35,927 nucleotides of DNA from an uncultured Lachnospiraceae bacterium (GTDB lineage: Bacteria > Bacillota > Clostridia > Lachnospirales > Lachnospiraceae). Location: assembly GCA_910585895.1 (NCBI GenBank), contig CAJUHY010000024.1:1-35927 (forward strand), given 5' to 3'. Shown in pieces: positions 1 to 6,387 of the stretch (positions within the stretch are counted from its first letter, which is position 1; each line of letters starts with the position of its first letter). A program made the position numbers and the translations under genes. Below the pieces are notes generated by a model. The model did not search any database and had not been told where the DNA came from. It saw only the letters and a program-made list of their open reading frames with translations.

Positions 1-8
1 TTGAGACT

Positions 9-1136
9 ATGAAAAAGGAAGAATTGTTAAAGAAACATCCGTATAAAATCTGGCAAGGGAAGGATGGTAAGTGGTATACATATCTGCCAGATGGGGAGAA
101 AGGGAGAACTTTAAAGAAAAGGACAACTAAAAAGGCTATTGAAGATGATGTGGTAGGATATTGGAGAACGGAATTGGAAAATCCTATTATTCGTGAAGTG
201 TTTGACGAATGGAACAACAGGAGACTGACACTGAGAAAAATTTCTAATGCAACACATTTGAGAAATAAACAGACTTTTGAACGCCACTATAAGGAATTTG
301 GTAATAAAAGAATAAAAAATGTCAGCGCAGATGATATTGGCAGTTTTTTAGAAGAACAGATTCCGTTACATAATCTCACATCAAAGGCTTTTTCCAACCT
401 GAAAACCGTTACCAGAGGGTTCTTAAAAAGAGCAAAGAAGAGGAAATTGATTACTTTTAATGTGGAAGAGATGTTACAGGATTTAGATACATCGGAAACA
501 GACTTTAGAAAGCGAATAAAAGAGGATTATGAGGAGGTTTTCAATGAAAAAGAAATGCAGACGATGGTTAAATACCTTAAGGAAAACCTTGATACCAAAA
601 ACATTGGGATTCTCTTGATGTTTGCAACAGGGATTCGTGTTGGTGAGCTTGTAGCATTAAAACATAATGCCTTTGACGGAAATACGATTAAGATTAGGAG
701 GACAGAGACGCGATATTTAGGGGAAGATGGAAAATATGTATACTCAGTGAAAGAATTTCCCAAGAGTGAAGCTGGAGTTAGAACGGTGGTTATACCAGAG
801 GATTATATGTGGTTGTGTTCTAAAATAAAAATTTTAAACCCATTTGGAGAATATGTGTTTACAGATAGTAATGGGAAACGGATGACTACAAATTGCATAA
901 GGAGAAGACAAGAACGCAATTGTAAGAAGTTGGGTATATATAGAAAATCTCCTCATAAAATTCGCAAAACGTATGGGTCAATATTACTTGATTACAATGT
1001 AGATAACCGGTTAATCATGGAGCAGATGGGGCATACAGATATAAATTGTACAGAAACTCATTACCACAGAAATCGTAAGAATATTGAACAAAAAAGTCGT
1101 ATTATCAGTTCAATTCCAGAATTTAAGAAAGCCTGA
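9..1136 (+). CDS. Tyrosine-type site-specific integrase
   Basis: A 375-aa tyrosine recombinase of the phage/ICE integrase family, which cuts and rejoins DNA at attachment sites. The N-terminal ~60 residues resemble the arm-binding domain of Tn916-type integrases, residues ~62-160 the SAM-like core-binding domain, and ~175-360 the catalytic domain. The catalytic set is visible: R210 in GIRVGEL, K252 in PKSEAG, H316 and R319 in HKIR, H342 in GHTD and Y352 as nucleophile in THYHR. It is full length for the family and probably active. The start lies only 8 bases from the window edge, so an upstream start cannot be excluded. Transcription runs toward the non-coding stretch that probably holds the attachment site, a usual layout at an element end. 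Neighbours on the right are decayed. Whether it belongs to a prophage or an ICE cannot be told, because the element body would lie to the left. Confidence 0.92.
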   Translation: MKKEELLKKHPYKIWQGKDGKWYTYLPDGEKGRTLKKRTTKKAIEDDVVGYWRTELENPIIREVFDEWNNRRLTLRKISNATHLRNKQTFERHYKEFGNKRIKNVSADDIGSFLEEQIPLHNLTSKAFSNLKTVTRGFLKRAKKRKLITFNVEEMLQDLDTSETDFRKRIKEDYEEVFNEKEMQTMVKYLKENLDTKNIGILLMFATGIRVGELVALKHNAFDGNTIKIRRTETRYLGEDGKYVYSVKEFPKSEAGVRTVVIPEDYMWLCSKIKILNPFGEYVFTDSNGKRMTTNCIRRRQERNCKKLGIYRKSPHKIRKTYGSILLDYNVDNRLIMEQMGHTDINCTETHYHRNRKNIEQKSRIISSIPEFKKA

Positions 1137-1210
1137 TTACCAAAGTAATCAAAAGTAATCATAGAAAAAGCTGAGAAATGTTGATTTTTCAAGGAATATC
1201 GAGGGTTGCT

Positions 1211-1236
1211 AGCGTGTCCGATTCCCGTCAGCAGCT
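1211..1236 (+). other. Degenerate tRNA T-arm-like stretch, candidate attachment site
   Basis: Shortly downstream of the integrase, TCCGATTCCCGTC resembles the T-loop and 3' T-stem of a tRNA. The 5' half of the stem pairs imperfectly and no D-arm or anticodon arm is seen upstream, so it is not a tRNA gene. Tyrosine integrases often use tRNA 3' ends as attachment sites, so a leftover att core is plausible. This is inference. Confidence 0.25.
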
Positions 1237-1240
1237 TTAA

Positions 1241-1270
1241 GCAAAAGCCTTGAATATTCAGGGCTTTTGC
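1241..1270. terminator. 30-bp near-perfect palindrome after the integrase
   Basis: GCAAAAGCC at 1241-1249 pairs with GGCTTTTGC at 1262-1270, and the centre TGAATATTCA (1251-1260) is itself a palindrome. It could terminate integrase transcription, but no T-run follows. It could instead be a protein-binding palindrome near the attachment site. The remaining bases 1271-1410 show no gene. Confidence 0.45.
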
Positions 1271-1413
1271 TATTTCTGCGTGGTAGTTCATTGCATTCTG
1301 AACTGTGGATTTGTTAGAGTTTTCCCTTTTTAATAGTAGTTGACTTTAAAAATTAATTTGGAGATAATATAGAAAGATAGTAAATGAGAAGTAAAGTTTG
1401 ATGTTTCTCAAAG

Positions 1414-1445
1414 GGGCTGTTCACTTGGTGCGACAGCCCTGTTTT
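1414..1445 (+). terminator. Rho-independent terminator-like hairpin
   Basis: GGGCTGT at 1414-1420 pairs with ACAGCCC at 1433-1439 around a 12-nt loop, followed by TGTTTT. It lies in the 408-bp gene-free stretch between the integrase and the antitoxin and insulates the antitoxin promoter. Confidence 0.5.
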
Positions 1446-1477
1446 CAATTCCTTTGAAGTTTCCAACATAAAATAAT

Positions 1478-1505
1478 TTGACGTACACATATAACCTAAT
1501 ATAAT
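1478..1505 (+). promoter_or_regulatory. Sigma-A type promoter of the antitoxin gene
   Basis: TTGACG (1478-1483) and a perfect TATAAT (1500-1505) are separated by 16 bp. The antitoxin start codon follows 39 bp downstream of the -10 box, with an AGGTGA ribosome-binding site. Confidence 0.65.
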
Positions 1506-1509
1506 AAAA

Positions 1510-1525
1510 GTACGGAAAACCATAC
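1510..1525. promoter_or_regulatory. Possible toxin-antitoxin operator palindrome
   Basis: GTACGG-AAAA-CCATAC is an imperfect inverted repeat just downstream of the -10 box. YefM/Phd antitoxins repress their own promoters through such palindromes. The assignment is by position only. Confidence 0.3.
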
Positions 1526-1544
1526 GAAATTATGAGGTGATATT

Positions 1545-1865
1545 ATGTTAGCTGTAAAGAGCATGGATGTGCGTGAAAATTTTAAGGAATGGTGCAATAA
1601 AGTAATCAGTGGTGAAACGCTTATTGTGTCAAGACCGAAAAACGAAAATGTAGTAATCATATCTGAAAAAGAGTATAACGAAATAGCAAAAGCAAAAAGG
1701 AATGAGGAATATCTGGCGATGTTGGATAGAAGTTTTCAGCAGTTAGAAGAAGGGAAAACCATATCTTTTAGTATGGAAGAATTGCGGGCAATGGAATCTG
1801 ATAATTGGAAACCTACACAAAAAGTATTAAATTGGCTGAAACAGCAGGGACAGACAAATGAATGA
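1545..1865 (+). CDS. Type II antitoxin, Phd/YefM family
   Basis: A 106-aa protein with the Phd/YefM N-terminal fold: an opening MLAVKSMDVREN where YefM proteins have the DNA-binding arm, then GETLIVSRPKNENVVIISEKEYNEI, the family's conserved 'bad habit of not repressing' core (residues ~23-48). The C-terminal ~55 residues are charged and probably toxin-binding. It would neutralise a YoeB/RelE-type mRNA interferase and repress its own promoter. The toxin frame overlaps its last eight bases (1858-1865), the usual translational coupling, but the toxin is cut short, so this is probably an orphan. The start has RBS AGGTGA and a promoter 40 bp upstream. Family assignment is solid; present function is unknown. 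Confidence 0.85.
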   Translation: MLAVKSMDVRENFKEWCNKVISGETLIVSRPKNENVVIISEKEYNEIAKAKRNEEYLAMLDRSFQQLEEGKTISFSMEELRAMESDNWKPTQKVLNWLKQQGQTNE

Positions 1866-1998
1866 TTTAACATTTACAGATAAAGGGTTTGCTGATTATG
1901 TATATTGGCAGTTTGAAGATAGAAAAACTGTTAAACGAATCAATAATCTGTTAGAGGATATTTCCCCAAATACAAAATTGGCTCATTGTGAACAGTAA
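1858..1998 (+). pseudogene. Truncated YoeB/Txe-type toxin fragment
   Basis: A 46-codon frame starts at an ATG overlapping the antitoxin stop. Its first ~34 residues (FADYVYWQFEDRKTVKRINN) match the N-terminus of YoeB/Txe mRNA interferases, which run about 85-90 residues. After EDISPN the similarity stops and a TAA follows. The catalytic C-terminal half (the arginine/histidine block of YoeB) is absent here and not visible in the next 300 bases in any frame. It is therefore a remnant, inactive as an RNase. Confidence 0.7.
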
Positions 1999-2102
1999 AA
2001 TTGGAAGGAATAGAATAAGTTAAAATAGTTAAATCAATGTTGCTGGATGGAGTAATATAAAATAGGGTAAGATGTACAGTAGAAATTTAATTTTGTACTT
2101 AT

Positions 2103-2142
2103 ATACCAGTCATTAAGATTATAGACGGTGGCTGGTATTTTT
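2103..2142 (+). terminator. Rho-independent terminator
   Basis: ATACCAGTC (2103-2111) pairs with GGCTGGTAT (2130-2138, one G-T pair), followed directly by TTTT. It closes the antitoxin/toxin-remnant unit. Confidence 0.6.
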
Positions 2143-2153
2143 ACGCTTGATGT

Positions 2154-2302
2154 AAGAACGTATATTTGAAGCGGTTTGAAAAGCAGAACAAATTTGGTGT
2201 ATATTCGTATGACAAAGATGCAGAAAGTTTGAATAAGAAAATAGAGAAAGCGCTAATTTAGATGAAGAGAAGAAAGAATTAAAAAGTTTCCCCATTTTGT
2301 AA
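2154..2302 (+). pseudogene. Frameshifted gene scrap of unknown family
   Basis: From 2154 a frame reads KNVYLKRFEKQNKFGVYSYD and continues to an early TAG at 2259. Shifting frame near 2251 restores a charged helix and a stop at 2300. The peptide looks like the C-terminal end of a real accessory-element protein that lost its 5' part and then took an indel. I do not recognise the family. Its last 17 bases overlap the left arm of the inverted-repeat element. The rest of 1999-2150 shows only the terminator. Confidence 0.3.
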
Positions 2303-2470
2303 TGCATAGTACCAAAAGGTTACCATCATAAAATGATGGTAACACTTTGCACATAAAAGCGCTATGGAAAGCTAGCTTTCCAGACGCTTTTTGTGCAAGA
2401 TGTCTATGCTGCCATAGGCGGCAAGACCTTTTGGTACTATAATATCGGCTGTTATAAAAAATGGGGAAAC
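2286..2470. repeat. 185-bp nested inverted-repeat element (MITE-like or structured RNA)
   Basis: Outer 13-bp perfect arms are GTTTCCCCATTTT (2286-2298) and its complement (2458-2470). A second perfect 15-bp pair is ATAGTACCAAAAGGT (2306-2320) with 2426-2440. Inside lie an 11-bp perfect hairpin with an AAA loop (2319-2343), a bulged stem (2347-2361 with 2385-2398) capped by the 18-bp palindrome TGGAAAGCTAGCTTTCCA (2365-2382), and a small stem (2404-2417). No protein is encoded. The right end lies 15 bp from the hemA -35 box. It could be a non-autonomous transposable element or a folded RNA. No convincing target-site duplication is seen. Confidence 0.7.
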
Positions 2471-2484
2471 AAATAAAAAGTTCA

Positions 2485-2513
2485 TTGTTTTTCTCATATC
2501 AGTTTGTTATACT
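2485..2513 (+). promoter_or_regulatory. hemA operon promoter with extended -10
   Basis: TTGTTT (2485-2490), a 17-bp spacer, and TATACT (2508-2513) preceded by TG at 2505-2506. Transcription would begin near 2520, leaving a ~150-nt leader before the hemA start at 2670. That leader contains TGACCG (2542-2547) and its complement CGGTCA (2601-2606). Confidence 0.65.
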
Positions 2514-2669
2514 TTATTTGTAAGTGTGTAAAATTTTTGAATGACCGATATTATATTTTATGCACAGATTGAATATGGATATATTACTATGAATATGAAA
2601 CGGTCAAGCATAAGTCCGTACAATTCAATAAAGGAAGATTACTATATAAATAATATTGGAGTAACAGCT

Positions 2670-3950
2670 ATGAATCTGAAAATGATAGGAATAGACTTTA
2701 CCAGCGCTGCCATTACAGTCAGGCAGCGTTTTTCCTTTACAAGAAATGGTATGGCTGAGGCCATGGAACAGTTAAAGAAGAAGAAGGAAATACGCGGCTG
2801 TGTGCTGATTTCCACCTGTAACCGCATGGAATTGTGGCTGAGCCTCAGGGAGGAAGCGCAGCTTGCGCTGCCGGAACTTTTGTGCGGTCTGAAAAAGTTA
2901 TCTGTGCAGGAATACCGGAATTATCTGATTTGGCGTGAGAATGAGCAGGCAGTGAATCATTTGTTTTACCTGAGTGCGGGGATGAAATCACAGATTGTAG
3001 GGGAGGACCAGATTTTAACTCAGGTGGGCGAAGCGTTAATGTTTGCTAGACAGCAGGAATGTACGGACAGGATTTTGGAGGTATTGTTTCGCATGGCAGT
3101 TACTGCAGGCAAACAGGTAAAATCGCGCGTGACAATGGACAAGGCGAATTTCTCAGCGGCGCATCAGGCATTGGATTTCCTCAAAAGGCGGGGAAATGTG
3201 CTCACAGGGAAAAAATGTCTGGTGATAGGAAATGGTGAAATGGGGAGACTTACGGCACAGGCGTTGATGGAGGAGGGGGCAGATGTTACTGTTACCATCC
3301 GCCAATACAAGAGCGGCATGGTGCAGATTCCTCAGGGCGCGAAAAGGATTGACTATGGAGAGCGTTACCAGTATATTCCAGCATGTGATTTGGTTGTCTC
3401 TGCGACAGCAAGTCCCAATGTGACGATTGCCAGAGAAATGCTGCAGAAGTGTTTTGCGGGCGGCGATAACGGGAAAATTTCTGCCAGGCAGCAGATTTAT
3501 GTGGACTTAGCGGTGCCGCGGGATATGGAAACTTCCATTGCCGAAATGGAAAATGTGGAGTATTATGATATGGACAGCCTGCCCATCCAGACACAGTCGC
3601 AGGAAATGCGTAATCAATGTCGGCAGGCAGAGGAAATTCTCAAAGAGGAAATACATAAGTTTATGGTCTGGCAGGAATGCAGTGACATGGTACCCAGAAT
3701 TCAGCAAATAGGTATGGAGACTGCAGAAGAACTGGTGTGGAGGATGGAAAAGCCGTTTGGGGAATTGTGTCTTTCTGGGGCTGAGAAAGAAAAACTGCAG
3801 CAGCAGCTTAAAGTTGCAGCGGCGAAAGTGGTCGATAAACTGCTGTTTGAACTGCGGGACGAAGCGGAGCCGGAGATGCTGCGAAAGACAGTGGAAATTA
3901 TGGAGCAGGTATATGGGAAACATACAGAGAATCAGGATGGAAAAACATAG
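2670..3950 (+). CDS. hemA: Glutamyl-tRNA reductase
   Basis: Reduces glutamyl-tRNA(Glu) with NADPH to glutamate-1-semialdehyde, the first committed step of C5-pathway tetrapyrrole synthesis. The 426-aa protein has the N-terminal catalytic domain with ISTCNRMELW, whose Cys is residue 50, the same number as in E. coli HemA. The NADPH-binding loop is VIGNGEMG (~185-192), and a C-terminal helical dimerisation domain begins near 330. The open frame extends 43 codons upstream to 2541, but 2670 is preferred: GGAG at 2658-2661 sits 8 nt upstream and the protein then begins where family members begin (MIGIDF). It leads the operon with the NUDIX, SirC-like and hemC genes. HemL, the enzyme using its product, lies 12 kb downstream beyond an insert. 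Identification is firm. Confidence 0.95.
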   Translation: MNLKMIGIDFTSAAITVRQRFSFTRNGMAEAMEQLKKKKEIRGCVLISTCNRMELWLSLREEAQLALPELLCGLKKLSVQEYRNYLIWRENEQAVNHLFYLSAGMKSQIVGEDQILTQVGEALMFARQQECTDRILEVLFRMAVTAGKQVKSRVTMDKANFSAAHQALDFLKRRGNVLTGKKCLVIGNGEMGRLTAQALMEEGADVTVTIRQYKSGMVQIPQGAKRIDYGERYQYIPACDLVVSATASPNVTIAREMLQKCFAGGDNGKISARQQIYVDLAVPRDMETSIAEMENVEYYDMDSLPIQTQSQEMRNQCRQAEEILKEEIHKFMVWQECSDMVPRIQQIGMETAEELVWRMEKPFGELCLSGAEKEKLQQQLKVAAAKVVDKLLFELRDEAEPEMLRKTVEIMEQVYGKHTENQDGKT

Positions 3951-3986
3951 GAACTTAGGAGAGAAACAAGTTATAGGAAGGACAGA

Positions 3987-4493
3987 ATGACGATGGAATT
4001 ATGGGATATTTATGACAGTAAGAAACAGAGGACTGGACGGACGATGAAACGCAATGACTGGACGATGAAGGAGGGAGATTACCACCTTACCGTGTTGGGC
4101 GTACTTATGCGCCCAGATGGCAGATTCCTTATCACCAAAAGGGTAGAGACGAAAGCCTGGGCGCCCGGATGGTGGGAAGTTTCCGGGGGCGCTGCTATGG
4201 CTGGGGAGGATTCCAGGGAGGCGGTCAACCGGGAAGTTTTAGAGGAGACTGGAATTGATGTATCAGGCTGTGAGGATGGCTATCTCTTCACTTACCGGAG
4301 GGATAATCCTGATGAGGGAGACAATTATTTTGTGGACGTCTACCGTTTTGTCGTTGACTTTAAGGAAGAAGATGTACATTTGCAGGAGGCGGAAGCAGCC
4401 GGATTTATGATAGCAGACAGAGAAAAAATTGAGGAACTTGCCGCAGAGGGGATTTTCCTTCATTATGAGAGTATGAAACGGGCCTTTCAGTAG
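3987..4493 (+). CDS. NUDIX hydrolase
   Basis: A 168-aa NUDIX-fold hydrolase. The NUDIX box is complete at residues ~68-90: G-x5-E (GAAMAGE) followed by REVLEETGI, supplying the Mg-binding glutamates. The N-terminus (ELWDIYDSKKQRTGRTMKR) resembles YfcD/isopentenyl-diphosphate-isomerase-like NUDIX proteins, which carry a similar opening before the box. The substrate cannot be read from sequence; a nucleoside or prenyl diphosphate or a housecleaning role are all possible. It sits 36 bp after hemA and 27 bp before the SirC-like gene start, so it is in the tetrapyrrole operon, yet no NUDIX step belongs to that pathway. An AGGAAGGA ribosome-binding site precedes the ATG. Confidence 0.88.
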   Translation: MTMELWDIYDSKKQRTGRTMKRNDWTMKEGDYHLTVLGVLMRPDGRFLITKRVETKAWAPGWWEVSGGAAMAGEDSREAVNREVLEETGIDVSGCEDGYLFTYRRDNPDEGDNYFVDVYRFVVDFKEEDVHLQEAEAAGFMIADREKIEELAAEGIFLHYESMKRAFQ

Positions 4494-4520
4494 GGGAGAC
4501 GCCAGACGATGGGGGACAAA

Positions 4521-5018
4521 ATGAATTATTATTTTCCAATATTTCTCAATATGGAAGGGAAGAATGTTCGGGTGTTTGGCGGTGGGAAGATTGCTGCGAG
4601 GAGGGTGCAGGCACTTGTGGAATTTGGCGCGGATGTATGTGTGATTGCACCGCAGATTGCAAAAGAGCTGGAGGATTTGGCGCAGATTCCGAGAAAGCGA
4701 AAAGAGCCGGAGAATCTGGCGCAATATGGGCAGGTCACGCTTTCCTACCGCAAATATCAGCCTGGTGAACTTGAGGAGGAAGACTTCGTGCTTGCCGCCA
4801 CAGATGACGAACAGGTAAATTATGCAATTTTTCAGGAGTGCCGTCATAAGGAAATTCCAGTAAATGTATCTTCAGATAAGGAGAAATGTGATTTCTATTT
4901 TCCGGGAATTGTGCGTGATGGGGATATTACGATTGGAATCGCCTCGGGGGGCAAAAACCATAAAAAAGTTGCCGAGACAGCAGCAAAAATCAGGGAGTGG
5001 CTATTGTGCAGAAAATAA
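4521..5018 (+). CDS. Precorrin-2 dehydrogenase, SirC-like (CysG N-terminal family)
   Basis: Oxidises precorrin-2 to sirohydrochlorin with NAD+. The 165-aa protein opens with NYYFPIFLNMEGKNVRVFGG, the NAD-binding beta-alpha start of the family, and has the later block FPGIVRDGDITIGIASGG (~127-144). Where E. coli CysG and yeast Met8p have the Asp needed for dehydrogenation and chelation (NVVD), this protein reads NVSSD, placing Ser118 there. As I recall, the dehydrogenase-only SirC of Bacillus megaterium also carries Ser at this position, so ferrochelatase activity is doubtful; that is inference. An in-frame ATG at 4509 is an alternative start, but the one at 4521 has a GGGGG site at good distance and fits the family. 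It overlaps hemC by 13 bp. Confidence 0.87.
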   Translation: MNYYFPIFLNMEGKNVRVFGGGKIAARRVQALVEFGADVCVIAPQIAKELEDLAQIPRKRKEPENLAQYGQVTLSYRKYQPGELEEEDFVLAATDDEQVNYAIFQECRHKEIPVNVSSDKEKCDFYFPGIVRDGDITIGIASGGKNHKKVAETAAKIREWLLCRK

Positions 5019-5935
5019 GGATTGGAACCAGGGAAAGCCGCCTGGCCGTGATACAGGCAGAAATTTTGGCAGAGCATATCTGCCGTTGCTGTGAGGACAG
5101 GGAACTGCAGTTTGTGACCATGAAGACGAAAGGAGACAGAATTTTAGATCAGACATTGGATAAGATTGGCGGTAAAGGGCTGTTCGTTAAAGAATTGGAA
5201 CTTTCCCTGCGCGAGGGGCGCAGCGACCTGTCTGTTCACAGCTTAAAGGATGTGCCGATGGAAGTGCCGGAAGATTTGCCTATTATTGGCGTTTCTGCCA
5301 GAGAGGATGCCAGGGACGTATTGGTATTACCAAAAGGAACTACGAAAATAAATTCCTTGCGCCCGCTGGGAACGTCAAGTCCAAGACGTGTGATTCAGCT
5401 GCGGAGGTTGTTCCCGGAGATAGAAATAAAAAGTGTTCGGGGAAATGTGCTGACCCGTCTTGCAAAATTGGATGGTGGTGAGTATAGCGGGCTGGTCTTG
5501 GCAGCCGCAGGTTTAAAACGTTTGGGACTTGCGGACAGAATCAGTCGCTACTTTTCGGTGGAGGAAATGCTTCCGGCAGCGGGGCAGGGGGTGATTGCCG
5601 TCCAGGGGAGACGGGGAGAAGATTATGGATATCTGGATGGATTTTTTGATTCAGATACGTCTTTTTGTGCTCTTGCAGAGCGTAGTTTTATCCGCGCTCT
5701 GGACGGTGGCTGCAGTTCGCCGATTGCTGCTTATGCGGAGCTGGTGCCAGGCGCAGACAAGGCGGAGGGGATATCGGAAGATTGTGTGCTTAAGCTCACA
5801 GGATTATATGCTGAAGAGGGCAGCAGGGAATACAGGATTGCCTCTGTGAGGGGGACCAAGGAAGAGGCGGAAAGGCTCGGCAGGGAGCTTGCTTTTGTAA
5901 TGAATAAAAATCAGAATATTTTGTGCTCAGAATAA
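5006..5935 (+). CDS. hemC: Porphobilinogen deaminase (hydroxymethylbilane synthase)
   Basis: Polymerises four porphobilinogens into hydroxymethylbilane. Diagnostic blocks are IRIGTRESRLA at the N-terminus, GLFVKELELSL, DLSVHSLKDVP, TSSPRR, SVRGNV(L)TRLAKLD, AAGQG and ALDGGCSSPI; the Cys in the last (C236) carries the dipyrromethane cofactor. About 309 aa, normal for the family. The GTG at 5006 is chosen over the in-frame GTG at 4997 because AGGGAG (4992-4997) lies at proper distance from 5006. The start lies inside the SirC-like gene, so translation is probably coupled. It ends 16 bp before a terminator, which closes this half of the operon; the next pathway gene (cobA-hemD) is 7.2 kb downstream. 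Confidence 0.96.
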   Translation: MQKIRIGTRESRLAVIQAEILAEHICRCCEDRELQFVTMKTKGDRILDQTLDKIGGKGLFVKELELSLREGRSDLSVHSLKDVPMEVPEDLPIIGVSAREDARDVLVLPKGTTKINSLRPLGTSSPRRVIQLRRLFPEIEIKSVRGNVLTRLAKLDGGEYSGLVLAAAGLKRLGLADRISRYFSVEEMLPAAGQGVIAVQGRRGEDYGYLDGFFDSDTSFCALAERSFIRALDGGCSSPIAAYAELVPGADKAEGISEDCVLKLTGLYAEEGSREYRIASVRGTKEEAERLGRELAFVMNKNQNILCSE

Positions 5936-5951
5936 TTACAATATAATTAGA

Positions 5952-5977
5952 AAGGCTTCACAGCCTTAAATTTTTTT
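5952..5977 (+). terminator. Rho-independent terminator after hemC
   Basis: AAGGCT (5952-5957), loop TCAC, AGCCTT (5962-5967), then AAA and seven T. It ends the hemA-hemC transcript at the border of the inserted cassette. The hairpin overlaps the -35 box of the next promoter. Confidence 0.7.
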
Positions 5978-5985
5978 GATATAAT
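5957..5985 (+). promoter_or_regulatory. Promoter of the HD / radical SAM / EEP cassette
   Basis: TTCACA (5957-5962), a 17-bp spacer and a perfect TATAAT (5980-5985). The -35 box lies within the loop and right arm of the hemC terminator. The first cassette gene starts 33 bp after the -10 box with AAGGAG (6002-6007). Confidence 0.65.
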
Positions 5986-6017
5986 GACGAAAATGACGAA
6001 AGAAGGAGTGTAAAGAG

Positions 6018-6374
6018 ATGAGCGTATGTATGGGTCCTAAAATTATAATTAATAATGCTTTCTGTGCAAAAAAGAGTTATCAGCCTTTTTTGGAAATCAG
6101 CGCATTGAGAAATTTTTGCAACATATTATATGATAAGATTACAGGTGATGATGAAATCGGCAACAGTTATAAATATGTGCAGTTTCAGGTAGATGATTCA
6201 GACATAGAGAGTTTTTTTGAGGCGGATGACCATTATATCAAAGGAATTGATAAAATAGTCTGCGTAAAACAGGTGAAGGAGGAAACGCTTAAAAAACTTA
6301 ATTCTGTATACGCACCGGAGATTCAGGAGATATTGGAGGCTGCCAGAGAAGAGTTTGCAGCATCATTAGAATAA
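6018..6374 (+). CDS. Unknown 118-aa protein, first gene of the cassette
   Basis: I do not recognise this family. The protein is mixed alpha/beta, acidic in its second half, with cysteines at residues 4, 16, 34 and about 82, no signal peptide and no membrane segment. The C-terminal ~35 residues (VKEETLKKLNSVYAPEIQEI and onward) look helical. It has its own promoter and a good AAGGAG ribosome-binding site and ends 13 bp before the HD gene, so the two are probably co-transcribed and co-regulated. Possible roles, all speculative: a partner or inhibitor of the HD enzyme, a sensor, or a substrate of the downstream radical SAM enzyme. It is too long for a typical RiPP precursor and has no obvious core. 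Confidence 0.75.
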   Translation: MSVCMGPKIIINNAFCAKKSYQPFLEISALRNFCNILYDKITGDDEIGNSYKYVQFQVDDSDIESFFEADDHYIKGIDKIVCVKQVKEETLKKLNSVYAPEIQEILEAAREEFAASLE

Positions 6375-6387
6375 AAGGAGGGAGAAT

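Noticed and set aside
1203..1240. A tRNA gene
   Set aside because: Only a T-arm-like part is present, its 5' stem pairs poorly, and no anticodon or D-arm can be drawn upstream.
3757..3990. A 77-codon plus-strand frame at the end of hemA
   Set aside because: It lies almost entirely within hemA in another frame and reads as a frame shadow.
4263..4847. A 194-codon minus-strand frame
   Set aside because: It runs antisense to the NUDIX and SirC-like genes, has no ribosome-binding site and no family resemblance.
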